The translations under genes were made by a program, and so were the position numbers. This document shows positions 8,798 to 17,867 of a stretch of 64,000 nt of DNA, one piece after another. The stretch is from Bodonicaedibacter sp963693005 (lineage in GTDB: Bacteria > Pseudomonadota > Alphaproteobacteria > UBA6184). Each line of letters opens with the position of its first letter. The first letter of the stretch is position 1. The DNA is taken from positions 248,001-312,000 of the forward strand of contig OY843726.1 in assembly GCA_963693005.1 (NCBI GenBank). The letters are read 5' to 3'. A model generated the notes under the pieces. It searched no databases and was not told where the DNA came from. It saw only the letters and a list, made by a program, of their open reading frames with translations.

Positions 8798-10049
8798 GGC
8801 GTCTTTAACTCAGCGTCTTAGCCGAATTGCATCTGTGGGCAGCACCTTAACAGGTACTGCCTTCAAAACCTTAGGGGCAAAACTTACCGGTCAACACGAC
8901 GCAATCCCCCAAATTTTAACCGATGCTCTTGGAAAGCTAAAAGGTCCTGCTATGAAGGTTGGGCAAATTCTCTCTATGGTTCCTGGGATATTACCCGATG
9001 ATATTGCACACAACTTAATGCAACTTCAATCCAATGCTCCCTCTATGGGGTGGCCATTTGTGCGCAGACGCATGGCTGCAGAGTTAGGTCCTAATTGGCA
9101 AGACCACTTTCAATACTTCGAACGCACAGCAACTGCAGCCGCATCATTGGGGCAAGTTCACAAAGCACAATTACACGATGGCACTTGGGTAGCCTGCAAA
9201 CTACAATACCCAAACATGTTAAACATTATCCAAGGCGACCTCGATCAACTCACCCTACTCCTCAAAACTTACGAAAACACCCTCGGCGTTATTAATACTG
9301 AACACATGAGGTCTGAACTCAAAGACCGCCTTATTGAAGAGCTAGATTACACGTCCGAACTACAAAACATGCAGTCTTTCCAAAACGTTTTTTCCACCAC
9401 TAATCAGCCCGTTCAAATTCCCAAAACTTTCCCCCAACTTTCAACGGCAAAGTTACTCACTATGGAATGGGTGGATGGAGTCGATTTAATGACGGTAAAA
9501 AGCTGGCCACAAGCCGATAAAGAAAAGGTTGCAACAAATTTATTCAACGCCTGGTATTACCCTCTTTATCACCACGGCCTTTTACATGGTGACCCACATT
9601 TTGGCAACTATAAAATTCGCCCAGATGGTTCTATTGTTCTTCTAGATTTCGGCTGCATCCGGCAATTTTCCAACACTTTTTTAGTGGGAATTATGCAACT
9701 CTACAATGCGCTAAAACACGGCAATGACCATGCGGCAAAGGCAGCCTACGAAACCTGGGGATTCTCTAACCTCACTCCAGAATTAGTCAATGCTCTCAAT
9801 ATTTGGGCGCGCTATCTTTATGCCCCTCTAATCGATGATCGCAAACGCCTACTTATCGAATCAAAAACCTCCGGTAAACAGGCAGCAAAATCTGTTCTTT
9901 CAGCTCTAAAAAATACAGGTAAAGTGCAACCCCCACGTGAGTTTGTATTTATGGACCGTGCGGCGGTAGGGGTTGGGTCTGCCATGATTCACCTAAATGT
10001 GCAGCTCAACTGGCATCAACTCTTCACAAGCTTAACTAAACACCTTTAA
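8775..10049 (+). CDS. ABC1/UbiB-family atypical kinase (AarF-like)
   Basis: This 424-residue protein carries the COQ8/UbiB hallmarks. They are the KxGQ motif in AMKVGQILSM (about residue 58), the Ala-rich loop AAASLGQVH (about 120), the ATP-binding lysine in ACKLQYP, the catalytic HGDPHFGNY and the metal-binding LLDFG. Family members are ATPases that support ubiquinone synthesis or lipid homeostasis. The gene overlaps the end of pepF. Start ATG 8775 is given, but ATG 8787 is equally plausible and leaves a shorter overlap. No ubiquinone genes are adjacent. Confidence 0.92.
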   Translation: MTLKMKDEASLTQRLSRIASVGSTLTGTAFKTLGAKLTGQHDAIPQILTDALGKLKGPAMKVGQILSMVPGILPDDIAHNLMQLQSNAPSMGWPFVRRRMAAELGPNWQDHFQYFERTATAAASLGQVHKAQLHDGTWVACKLQYPNMLNIIQGDLDQLTLLLKTYENTLGVINTEHMRSELKDRLIEELDYTSELQNMQSFQNVFSTTNQPVQIPKTFPQLSTAKLLTMEWVDGVDLMTVKSWPQADKEKVATNLFNAWYYPLYHHGLLHGDPHFGNYKIRPDGSIVLLDFGCIRQFSNTFLVGIMQLYNALKHGNDHAAKAAYETWGFSNLTPELVNALNIWARYLYAPLIDDRKRLLIESKTSGKQAAKSVLSALKNTGKVQPPREFVFMDRAAVGVGSAMIHLNVQLNWHQLFTSLTKHL

Positions 10050-10119
10050 ACATAAAAATGCCTACCTATACAAATAGGCAGTGATAAAAGTTGCAATAAT
10101 TAATGTATAAAAAAAATGA

Positions 10120-10194
10120 TGGTATCCCCTACGAGAATCGAACTCGTGTTTCCACCATGAGAGGGTGATGTCCTAACCGCTAGACGAAGGGGAC
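10120..10194 (-). tRNA. tRNA-Glu (anticodon CTC)
   Basis: The minus strand gives a full cloverleaf starting GTCCCCTTCGTCTAG with an encoded CCA end. The anticodon loop CTCTCAT contains CTC. The T arm is GAGTTCGATTC. It lies close to tRNA-Asn on the same strand. Confidence 0.95.
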
Positions 10195-10207
10195 GAAACA
10201 AATAAGA

Positions 10208-10283
10208 TGGCTCCCCGAGCTGGACTCGAACCAGCGACCTATTGGTTAACAGCCAATTGCTCTACCAACTGAGCTATCGAGGA
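10208..10283 (-). tRNA. tRNA-Asn (anticodon GTT)
   Basis: A 76-nt cloverleaf starts TCCTCGATAGCTCAG and ends with an encoded CCA. The anticodon loop CTGTTAA reads GTT. The T arm is GGTTCGAGTCC. It precedes tRNA-Glu by 13 bp on the minus strand and is probably cotranscribed with it. Confidence 0.96.
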
Positions 10284-10420
10284 TCAACATCTTATGGAGA
10301 TCATAATACCCAATATCGCAGTTTTTGCAAGGGGTTTTTTCGCCCAAATAGCGCATTTCACATTTTATTAACATTTATCAACTATCATGGCCTTATAAGT
10401 TTATAAAAGGGTATAAATCC

Positions 10421-12409
10421 ATGATCAAATCTGAAACTATTAAAAATCTTTTAATGGGCGCGTCTTTAATTACTGCGGGCACATTTTTAACAGGCTGTAG
10501 CGATGATGAAAGCGGAGCAAAACTGGCTAACCAAAATGCTAATAATGCCGAATCTGCACTAGATCAAATTGAGGCACAACAAACTGCTGCCGAGTCAGCC
10601 GCGGCCTCTACCAATATAACTGCTGCACAAGCAGATATTAGTGCCGCTTTAGATGATTTAACTAACTTGGAGCACGACATATTTGGTGATTTTTCGGCAG
10701 ATAATCTACCCGATCAATCCACAACAACCGATAGTTTTAAAGAAAGAAGAAGTGCTTTTTATAAAGAAAATATACAGGTTATAGATGCTCTCAAAGTGCT
10801 AAACGCTGATTTAGCAGCAGCAGCCAAAAAGTCTTACGTAAAAAGTGGCTACACTTTACCATCCGATGACTTAAATATATTTTCCTCACATAAAGAGCGT
10901 GCAAAAATTACCGCAGAAATAGCAAAACTTAACGCAATTAACTTAACTGAAATTGACAACGACTTGGCTGGTAAACTAAACGATTTCATTACTAAATCAG
11001 AAGTTGAAGTGAAGCGCGTATTTACAGATCCAAACGAACAAAAACTCGTAATGGAATCATTAAAAAAAACGATAAGTTCCTCTAGTGAAAAAACTGCAAA
11101 AGCCTTTGCTTCTGCTAAAACTAACATCACTGACGCAAAAAAGCTTTATGAAGAACGTGTGCAAGAATACCTGGCGCGAGAAACGGCTGTAGTAGCTTCT
11201 TTATCCAGCGCAGATAGCTTAAATGATTTTGCCAATCAACTAAAACTAAAAGTTACTGTTGAAGGTAAATACAGAGCAAAGAGAGTTCCTACTCAAGGCA
11301 ACTCTGCGTTTAATGAAGCAATCACTGCTTCTTTTGCTAACTCCGATGTGGTCGCATCTTTACTTCCCAATATCGATGGTATTTCTCCTAATGGAGCTGC
11401 ATCAGATCCAACCAATCCTAAAGATCTAGCTGCAAAACTATACAATTCACTTACGCATAAAATACAAGTTGCTTATAATGACCCAACTGGAAGCCAACGT
11501 TGGCAAGTTATTTCCATGCGCCCTGATGCCGAGAAAGATGCGATCAAAGCCGAGTTAATTCCACTAATAGAAGCAGCTTTACTTGAAGATGATAACTTTA
11601 AGTATCTATTCGAAATGAAACCTACTCCAGACCCAGCGTTCGCGCTGGCATCAGGAATGGTAGATTTATCTGCAAATCATAGCTTCCGCACAGCGCGTAC
11701 GTCAAAATCAGGAGTGTTAGACCTTAGCCGATTTGCATTAAATGGTGCTTCTGGTCAAGAGCTATCCTTTGAAGCTCCGGTATTCCTACAGTTAAACGGA
11801 AACCTCTCTGGGTCAAAATCAACTGAAGGCACGTCCGGTTCTGTTGCTTACCGTTTGGGCAACACTGTAATTGGTGCATTACAAGCTTTTGCAAACAGTG
11901 GCGATGGATTTGCATCAAACGCATCCCTACATGAATCATCTGTAATGGCATCTCACAGTTTTGGGGCATTCTTTGCAGAAGCTCAATTCGGGTCAGTATC
12001 TGCAAATGATGTTGATCACGCAAACTGGTCAGGAACACGCTCACAGTTCACGTTAGGAGTAGACACTCAATATGCAACTCCATTTGTTCAAGCTTCTTAT
12101 CGCAGCTTAAGCCCTGATGCTGCATATACGCTTGATCAATCTAACATATCTTTGGGTCTAGAGCTTGATATAGCCAAAATCAAATCAGACACGCACACGT
12201 TCAGCACGCGCTTATTAACTAAAGTAGGCTATGGTGCAAAAAATTGGACTCAAGGATCTAAATCTTTGAAGTCAGAATATGCAGCAACTGGGTCAGTTGA
12301 ATGGTCTGCAAGTTTAAACCTAAACAGTGGCATAGCTTTCAGCACAAACTTAGGGTTAGATTCTGCAACAGGTGCGTCTACTGGATTAAACTTTAGTTTG
12401 TCTCGCTAA
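10421..12409 (+). CDS. Lipoprotein with helical N-terminal part and beta-rich, barrel-like C-terminal domain
   Basis: I do not recognise this family. The 662-residue protein has a lipoprotein signal with lipobox LTGC (Cys at residue 26). An Ala/Gln/Asp-rich helical region (about 30-290) probably forms coiled coils. A middle domain (about 290-420) follows. The last about 230 residues (from 433) alternate polar and hydrophobic residues in short strands with Gly/Ser turns (for example QFTLGVDTQYATPFVQASY), like an autotransporter-type barrel. It ends in LNFSLSR, without the usual terminal aromatic. The SD AAAAGGG lies upstream and a strong terminator follows. It could be a surface adhesin. Confidence 0.75.
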   Translation: MIKSETIKNLLMGASLITAGTFLTGCSDDESGAKLANQNANNAESALDQIEAQQTAAESAAASTNITAAQADISAALDDLTNLEHDIFGDFSADNLPDQSTTTDSFKERRSAFYKENIQVIDALKVLNADLAAAAKKSYVKSGYTLPSDDLNIFSSHKERAKITAEIAKLNAINLTEIDNDLAGKLNDFITKSEVEVKRVFTDPNEQKLVMESLKKTISSSSEKTAKAFASAKTNITDAKKLYEERVQEYLARETAVVASLSSADSLNDFANQLKLKVTVEGKYRAKRVPTQGNSAFNEAITASFANSDVVASLLPNIDGISPNGAASDPTNPKDLAAKLYNSLTHKIQVAYNDPTGSQRWQVISMRPDAEKDAIKAELIPLIEAALLEDDNFKYLFEMKPTPDPAFALASGMVDLSANHSFRTARTSKSGVLDLSRFALNGASGQELSFEAPVFLQLNGNLSGSKSTEGTSGSVAYRLGNTVIGALQAFANSGDGFASNASLHESSVMASHSFGAFFAEAQFGSVSANDVDHANWSGTRSQFTLGVDTQYATPFVQASYRSLSPDAAYTLDQSNISLGLELDIAKIKSDTHTFSTRLLTKVGYGAKNWTQGSKSLKSEYAATGSVEWSASLNLNSGIAFSTNLGLDSATGASTGLNFSLSR

Positions 12410-12440
12410 ACTACCTCAAACTGGGCTCAAACCCCACCTC

Positions 12441-12467
12441 AAACCCCGGCATTCTGTCGGGGTTTTT
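12441..12467 (+). terminator. Rho-independent terminator
   Basis: AAACCCCG (12441-12448) pairs perfectly with CGGGGTTT (12458-12465), and the pairing runs into a T tract. It closes the lipoprotein gene before gltA. Confidence 0.9.
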
Positions 12468-12566
12468 GCGTACATTATTCATCAAAAATCACCCGATTTA
12501 ATTCGTATTAACTTTTGCTTGATAGCCTATTTTTAAGCAAAAACTCTTTCTCACAAGGCCTATTTT

Positions 12567-13850
12567 ATGCAAAATAAATCAGCAAAACTAATACTTCCAA
12601 ATGGGCAGGAGCACCAGATTCAGGTGCTTTCAGGGACTCTTGGACCTGATGTTTTGGATATTCGCCAGTTATACTCAGACACAGGTTATTTTACCTTTGA
12701 CCCAGGATTCACATCCACCGCCAGCTGCGAATCTGCCATTACCTATATTGATGGCAACAAAGGAATTTTAGCCCACAGAGGTTACTCCATCGAAGATCTG
12801 GCCGAAAATCATACTTATCTAGAAGTTGTGCATTTATTAATGTATGGAAAACTTCCTAATGAAAAAGAGTTTTCTCTCTTCGAAGAAGAGATTGACCAAC
12901 ACAGCATGATTCACGAACAGCTCAGCAATTTCTTTAATGGATTTAGCCGAAACTCTCACCCCATGTCAATTCTAATGGGTGTTGTTGGTGGCTTATCTGC
13001 CGTTTATCACGACTCCTTAGACTTTAATAGCCCCGAATATAAAGATCTTATTTGCAAACGTTTAATTGCTAAGCTCCCAACAATAGCAGCTTATGCCTAC
13101 AAGTACTCTGTTGGGCAACCTTTTGTTTATCCACTTAACAAACTATCTTATTCTGGTAACTTTCTCAGAATGATGTTTTCTGTTCCAACTGAGGTATTTG
13201 AGGTTGACCCAATCATAGAGCGCGCCCTAGATCGTATTTTAATTCTACATGCTGATCACGAACAAAACGCATCAACATCAACTGTTCGCATCTCAGGATC
13301 TAGTGGGGCAGATCCGATCGCATGTATTGCAGCTGGGGTAGCAAGCCTTTGGGGACCTGCTCATGGTGGAGCGAATGAAGCAGTCCTTGAAATGCTAGAA
13401 AAAATAGAATCAAAAGAAAACATCCCAATGTTTATAGACCGAGCAAAGTCTAAAGACGACTCCTTTCGCCTTATGGGGTTTGGGCATCGCGTTTATAAAA
13501 ATTATGATCCCCGAGCAAAAGTTCTTCGTCAAAGCTGTTATGCCGTTCTGGAACGATTAAATGTAAAAGATCCCTTATTGGATATTGCGATGGAACTAGA
13601 AAAAGTTGCATTAGAAGACCCCTACTTTATAGATAGAAACCTTTTTCCTAACGTAGATTTTTACTCTGGAATCATTCTAAAAGCCATAGGCATACCAACC
13701 AATATGTTTACTGTCATGTTTGCACTAGCCAGAACCTCCGGATGGATTTCTCATTGGAAAGAAATGACAGAAACTTCCGGGCACAAAATTAGTCGACCTC
13801 GGCAAATATATACAGGAAACGCCATTCATAATCATAAGGATTTAAAATGA
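12567..13850 (+). CDS. gltA: Citrate synthase (type II, GltA)
   Basis: This 427-residue citrate synthase condenses acetyl-CoA with oxaloacetate to start the TCA cycle. The catalytic residues are visible as H266 (WGPAHGGANEA), H307 (GFGHRVYKNYDPR) and D364 (NVDFYSG), matching the E. coli triad with an offset of two. Length and N-terminal beta-rich domain are those of the type II hexameric form. Its stop overlaps the ATG of the next small gene (ATGA), so at least gltA and the small membrane protein are cotranscribed. Confidence 0.98.
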   Translation: MQNKSAKLILPNGQEHQIQVLSGTLGPDVLDIRQLYSDTGYFTFDPGFTSTASCESAITYIDGNKGILAHRGYSIEDLAENHTYLEVVHLLMYGKLPNEKEFSLFEEEIDQHSMIHEQLSNFFNGFSRNSHPMSILMGVVGGLSAVYHDSLDFNSPEYKDLICKRLIAKLPTIAAYAYKYSVGQPFVYPLNKLSYSGNFLRMMFSVPTEVFEVDPIIERALDRILILHADHEQNASTSTVRISGSSGADPIACIAAGVASLWGPAHGGANEAVLEMLEKIESKENIPMFIDRAKSKDDSFRLMGFGHRVYKNYDPRAKVLRQSCYAVLERLNVKDPLLDIAMELEKVALEDPYFIDRNLFPNVDFYSGIILKAIGIPTNMFTVMFALARTSGWISHWKEMTETSGHKISRPRQIYTGNAIHNHKDLK

Positions 13851-14035
13851 CCCAAGCTAGAAAAACTCACAAAACTGAATCAGTTTACTACGAATTTCCT
13901 GGACTATTACACCCAGTGCGCCGGTCTGCAGTAAACGACAATAATATTCCCCTACTAAAAACTATTTTAAAGCATAGCATTATAATGTTTGCTGCCCTAG
14001 TCACCCTATACATTGTTAGATCAATATTCCTTTAA
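13847..14035 (+). CDS. Small single-pass membrane protein
   Basis: This 62-residue protein has a polar N-terminal half and one hydrophobic segment (about residues 41-60, IIMFAALVTLYIVRSIF). The ATG overlaps the gltA stop, and an SD (AAGGA, 6 bases away) lies inside the gltA end, which supports real translation. Its function is unknown. It overlaps the start region of yraN if the upstream TTG start is used there. Confidence 0.6.
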   Translation: MTQARKTHKTESVYYEFPGLLHPVRRSAVNDNNIPLLKTILKHSIIMFAALVTLYIVRSIFL

Positions 14036-14396
14036 AGCAGTGAAAAAACTAAACTCATTCCAAATTGGGTTATCTGGGGAATCAATAGCTATTGGACACT
14101 TACAATTAAACGGATATCAAATTTTAGAAACTCGCTATAAAACAATAGATGGCGAAATAGATATTATTGCCATAAATAAAAACATGCTAGTATGTATAGA
14201 GGTGAAGGTTCGAAAAACGATTGAAGATGCGTTGTACGCCATTTCACAACGTCAACAGCAACGTATTATGCAAACCTATTTTCATTATATTCAAATCTTC
14301 CCTAAACTACAGGAACTTGCCGTTCGGTTTGATGTAATTGTATGTGCCCCGGGAACTACCCCTGAACATATACAAAATGCTTTTGGAGAACTATGA
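14013..14396 (+). CDS. yraN: YraN/UPF0102 family nuclease-fold protein
   Basis: This protein of about 120 residues shows the UPF0102 pattern. It has GLSGESIAIGHLQLNGYQIL at the N-terminus, then DGEIDIIA and CIEVKVR, which form the PD-(D/E)XK-like core. The biological role of the family is not settled. The longest frame starts at a TTG (14013). A GTG at 14040 (residue 10) gives a start closer to the family norm and removes the overlap with the small gene upstream. Its end overlaps the next lipoprotein gene by 4 bp. Confidence 0.88.
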   Translation: MLDQYSFKAVKKLNSFQIGLSGESIAIGHLQLNGYQILETRYKTIDGEIDIIAINKNMLVCIEVKVRKTIEDALYAISQRQQQRIMQTYFHYIQIFPKLQELAVRFDVIVCAPGTTPEHIQNAFGEL

Positions 14397-14944
14397 TAAT
14401 GCGTCACTTAATGAATTGTGTACTTTTAATTACGGCCATATCAGGTTGCAACAATACATTTTTTAAAAACGACACAAAAAAAAACAATACTCCTTTAATA
14501 AACACTAATTCTCTAGAAAACCAAATTATCGAAAAACTAACACAAGTCCGATCTAATCTACCCTCAAACCTACGCCTTATTATACTTAGCGGACGAGTAC
14601 TCGTCGTTGGATATGTTCAATCATCAAAAGAACACATCGCAACTATGAATACCATTTGGTCAATTAAAGACGTATTAGAAGTCATAGACCATTTAGAACT
14701 TGAAACTCCTGAAAAAAGGGACGGATTTCCATTAACACATGCTCTAATCAAAACTCAAATAGATGCAAAATTTATTGCGCATAGTGAAATTAGATACTCC
14801 GACTTTCAGTATGTTTTATTTAAACAAAACATATATGTTTTGGGGTGCTCTCCCTCTACAAAAGAGAAGCAAGCATTTTTTCAGTTGCTAAAGTCTACTC
14901 CTTCGATCAAGAAAGTATTCTTCTATGATATTCACAAGCAATAA
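14393..14944 (+). CDS. BON-domain-like lipoprotein
   Basis: This 183-residue protein has a lipoprotein signal ending in the lipobox AISGC (Cys19). Two weakly similar segments follow, with the BON layout of helix, strand (LRLIILSGRVLVVGYVQS) and helix (about residues 45-100), then a second like it (about 120-180, YVLFKQNIYVLGCS). BON lipoproteins bind envelope components, and next to yraN such genes are common in alphaproteobacteria. The BON call is by pattern, without an alignment. It overlaps yraN by 4 bp. Confidence 0.72.
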   Translation: MIMRHLMNCVLLITAISGCNNTFFKNDTKKNNTPLINTNSLENQIIEKLTQVRSNLPSNLRLIILSGRVLVVGYVQSSKEHIATMNTIWSIKDVLEVIDHLELETPEKRDGFPLTHALIKTQIDAKFIAHSEIRYSDFQYVLFKQNIYVLGCSPSTKEKQAFFQLLKSTPSIKKVFFYDIHKQ

Positions 14945-15018
14945 TTCTTAACACATAAAACACTTGAACCTTCTTAGGTTTTTTGGCTTTATACTAGCAA
15001 TTACCAAGCAGGTCTATT

Positions 15019-15954
15019 ATGTTTAAAAAACCCTTCTTTTTCTTATTAATTCTTGCATTTTTCACGATTAACTTCTCTATCTCAAACGCATCAGCACCTA
15101 ACTCTGAAAGAACCCAAGCATCCCATCTCCAACTCCTACATAAGATCTTTCAAACATTAAAAGTTGAGATGGCCCTAAATTTAAGTGCAATGAACTCCTT
15201 TGCTCAATCACATTGGCTTCGAAAGCCAGGAGAAGAACGCTGGGAAATGCTTCCCTCTAAATATCAAAAAAATGCAAAAAAAATTGTTCCCCTTTTAAAA
15301 AAATTGAACATGCTAGACCAGGTCTTCCCATCTCAAACTGCTCCTGATTATGCTATTTTACTTGGGGCCACCACCTCATGCATGCAAACTCGCATGATGT
15401 ACTTAATAACACAGATAGAAAATCATAAATTCACCCCAAAAAAAATTATTATTCTAACGGGAGATCGCCCATTGGACCCTCAAAAAGAAAGAAAATCAGA
15501 TCTACTAGACCCACGATTTATTTGCAAAGAGAGGAAGAGCCCCTCTAGTACTTTACCAAAAACCGAGTCCGAAGCAGCTAAATTTATTTGGAATCACCTC
15601 CCCAAACCTCATCAAATCAACTCTATTCCTGTCGAGTTTGTTCCCACGTCTATGATTAAGCAAGCAGGTAAGCTTGTCCGTCCAACAACTATTGATACTA
15701 TTGAAACATGGTTATATACAAAACCTCATATAGGAAGCATCGTTGCAATATCGAATAATCCTTACATCCCTTTTCAAGAGGAAACCATGAAGCCTCCTCT
15801 AATCAAATCAGGCTGGTTCAAGAACGGTGGAACACTAGAGGTCATTGGCGATGCCAACGATGATAAAACAAACATGGCAGTACAACTAGATACTATTGCA
15901 CGCTACATGTACAGCCTCCTACAAACTCAAAAAGCAAAAAAAGAGTACAAATGA
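15019..15954 (+). CDS. Secreted protein of unknown function, possibly YdcF/DUF218-like fold
   Basis: This 311-residue protein has a signal peptide (hydrophobic residues about 6-22, then SNASA). The core shows Rossmann-like alternation: DYAILLGATTSCM, a helix, KIIILTGDRPLD, a KTESEAAKFIW segment after a gap, and GSIVAISNNPYIPFQEE. This resembles the DUF218/YdcF layout (LLG..., TG..., E.EA...). I am not certain of the family. The stop overlaps the start of the Nudix gene by 4 bp. Confidence 0.65.
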   Translation: MFKKPFFFLLILAFFTINFSISNASAPNSERTQASHLQLLHKIFQTLKVEMALNLSAMNSFAQSHWLRKPGEERWEMLPSKYQKNAKKIVPLLKKLNMLDQVFPSQTAPDYAILLGATTSCMQTRMMYLITQIENHKFTPKKIIILTGDRPLDPQKERKSDLLDPRFICKERKSPSSTLPKTESEAAKFIWNHLPKPHQINSIPVEFVPTSMIKQAGKLVRPTTIDTIETWLYTKPHIGSIVAISNNPYIPFQEETMKPPLIKSGWFKNGGTLEVIGDANDDKTNMAVQLDTIARYMYSLLQTQKAKKEYK

Positions 15955-16394
15955 TGAAACAATTGTTTTTAAACATTGTAGAGTGCGCCATCGAATTTGA
16001 AGGAAACTTTTTTGTTATAGAACGACCTAAAGGTGTGTTTGCTGGAGGCCTTTTAGCTTTGCCTGGAGGAAAAGTTGAGCCCAATGATGGAACCCAAGAA
16101 AAAGATCCTTTACTAAGTGCCGTAAAAAGAGAAGTCTTTGAAGAAACTGGCATTCAAATACACGGCTCTACTAGCTATGTAAGAAGTTTCTGCTTTGCTG
16201 GCACCCAGAATATGCCCGTAATAAACTCTTTGTTTTATTGTAAACTACTAGAAATGCCGAAAATAACCATCTCTAAACGAGAAGTTTCTGGGTACGATTG
16301 GATGAGTTTAGAACAAATCACAAACACTTATAACGCTCCGATTTGGCTAAAAAACTCTCTAAAATGCATTCAAAATCATAGTGCTGAAAAATAA
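15951..16394 (+). CDS. Nudix hydrolase
   Basis: This 147-residue protein carries a Nudix box that starts LPGGKVEP and ends REVFEETGIQI. The loop between its two halves is about six residues longer than the canonical GX5EX7REUXEEXGU, as in several ADP-sugar-type Nudix enzymes. The core REVFEETG that binds Mg is intact. The substrate cannot be told from sequence. It overlaps the secreted-protein gene upstream by 4 bp and the convergent HIBCH-like gene by 19 bp. Confidence 0.85.
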   Translation: MMKQLFLNIVECAIEFEGNFFVIERPKGVFAGGLLALPGGKVEPNDGTQEKDPLLSAVKREVFEETGIQIHGSTSYVRSFCFAGTQNMPVINSLFYCKLLEMPKITISKREVSGYDWMSLEQITNTYNAPIWLKNSLKCIQNHSAEK

Positions 16395-17374
16395 GCTTCA
16401 ATTTCTTTTTTTTTCACGTTGTCTATTCCACTATACTGCCAAACTGGGCGATCACCTTTATCTATTAGGCGCGTACGAACTCCCTCGAAAAAGTCCGACT
16501 TATGAAACATTCTATGTGCTAGTTGTAGATCAATTTTAACAACCTCAGAGTAACTTTTACCTCTAGTAAGCTCCATATGTCGCCAAATAATATGTAAAGC
16601 TAATGGGCTATGCGTCATTAACTCTCTATGCAACATTGATGATACTTGCTTTAGTTTAAACAACGACTTTTCTAATGTTAGCTCAGCAAAACACTCTATA
16701 CTCTCTTTCAAATCATCTAACTTTGTTTCTGTTAGGGAAGTTGAATAGTTAAAAAGCACATCTTTTATATCTTCTCCCGATGATAAGTCTTCAATAAAAC
16801 TTCTAATATTGAAGCTCGCCACCGCATGAGTCGCGTAGCCCGCATCCATAAGATCCTTGCCTTCTAGGACATACCCTGTTAAAGCTAAAAACTTAGATAC
16901 ACTCTCTGAGAGTTGATTTAAAAAATACCCCGCACCAACATCTGGAAAAAATGCAATCTTAATCTCGGGCATACCAATTTTCGCATTTTCTGAAACAACT
17001 CTATATGTAGCATATCGACTAATGCCCACACCTCCACCGAGAGTTAACCCATCAATAATAGCCACAACTGGCTTTTTAAACCCATTGATTTGCTTATTTA
17101 GTGCGTACTCTTCACGAATGTAAACGGATAAGCTTTCATAATCTTTCTGTCTATATAACTCATAGGCTGCTTTAATATCTCCTCCCGCACAAAACACCCT
17201 TGCAACAGAACTTTGAATAATTATGCCAACAACACGAGCATCATCTCTTACACGATTTAAAACTGACCTCATGAACAATACCATATCAAGGCTTAAAGCA
17301 TTTAAAGAGCCAGCCCTACTCAAGGTAATAACTCCCCAACTTCCACGAATCTCAAATTGTATTGGCTTAACCAA
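16376..17374 (-). CDS. 3-hydroxyisobutyryl-CoA hydrolase-type crotonase
   Basis: This 332-residue protein of the enoyl-CoA hydratase superfamily has the oxyanion-hole segments FCAGGDIKAAYE and LTLGGGVGIS. The HIBCH-specific MPEIKIAFFPDVGAGYFL follows. Family members hydrolyse 3-hydroxyisobutyryl-CoA in valine breakdown. The C-terminal HIBCH extension is present. No other valine-degradation genes are adjacent. Its start overlaps the upstream GyrI-like gene by 8 bp. Confidence 0.85.
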   Translation of the reverse strand: MVKPIQFEIRGSWGVITLSRAGSLNALSLDMVLFMRSVLNRVRDDARVVGIIIQSSVARVFCAGGDIKAAYELYRQKDYESLSVYIREEYALNKQINGFKKPVVAIIDGLTLGGGVGISRYATYRVVSENAKIGMPEIKIAFFPDVGAGYFLNQLSESVSKFLALTGYVLEGKDLMDAGYATHAVASFNIRSFIEDLSSGEDIKDVLFNYSTSLTETKLDDLKESIECFAELTLEKSLFKLKQVSSMLHRELMTHSPLALHIIWRHMELTRGKSYSEVVKIDLQLAHRMFHKSDFFEGVRTRLIDKGDRPVWQYSGIDNVKKKEIEAYFSAL

Positions 17375-17864
17375 GCGTAGCTATGCCAACATATACATCA
17401 ACTATTGCAGCCATCGGATTTATAGCTCTCTCATCATAAACTTCAAAATCAACTTGATACTTTCTTTCCCCGCTAAGCACGGATGCATCCATCTGCCAAA
17501 TGTTATACCATGCATCCATAATCACATGCGGAATAGGCGCAGGTAGCGTTGTAAATCGAGCAAAGGATCCCCCAGGAAGGGTTAATACAGACAATCCTTC
17601 TGGTGGACTAGCAGCGAACTCTACTTCTTCTCCAAGAAAGTAGCTATATACCCCCGTATGATCAGTTTCATAGTCAAAATAAGCCGCAATTAATCGCCCG
17701 GGGTTTATGCGACCCACCAACTTATCTGCAAGTCCTAACTGCCAGTACCTTTGAACACAAGGGGCAATTTCAGAAGTTAATGGATTCATCTCTTTTTCAT
17801 AACTAGTTCGAACTTGCACGCCCATTAATTGGGTGTTTTCTACTTTTACAATTGTTTTTTCCAT
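17367..17864 (-). CDS. GyrI-like / AraC effector-binding domain protein
   Basis: This 165-residue stand-alone protein fits the GyrI-like small-molecule-binding fold. The pattern is MGVQVRTSYEKE...IAPCVQRYW, then VYSYFLGEEV..., a GGSFARFTT strand and IMDAWYNIWQMD...QVDFEVYDERA. Family members bind small ligands or hydrolyse cyclopropane-containing toxins. No DNA-binding domain is present. It sits 3 bp after metG and overlaps the HIBCH-like gene. Confidence 0.8.
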   Translation of the reverse strand: MEKTIVKVENTQLMGVQVRTSYEKEMNPLTSEIAPCVQRYWQLGLADKLVGRINPGRLIAAYFDYETDHTGVYSYFLGEEVEFAASPPEGLSVLTLPGGSFARFTTLPAPIPHVIMDAWYNIWQMDASVLSGERKYQVDFEVYDERAINPMAAIVDVYVGIATLG

Positions 17865-17867
17865 ATT

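Noticed and set aside
10059..10080. Hairpin TGCCTA...TAGGCA after the ABC1 kinase gene
   Set aside because: It has only six pairs and no T run, so it is too weak to call a terminator.
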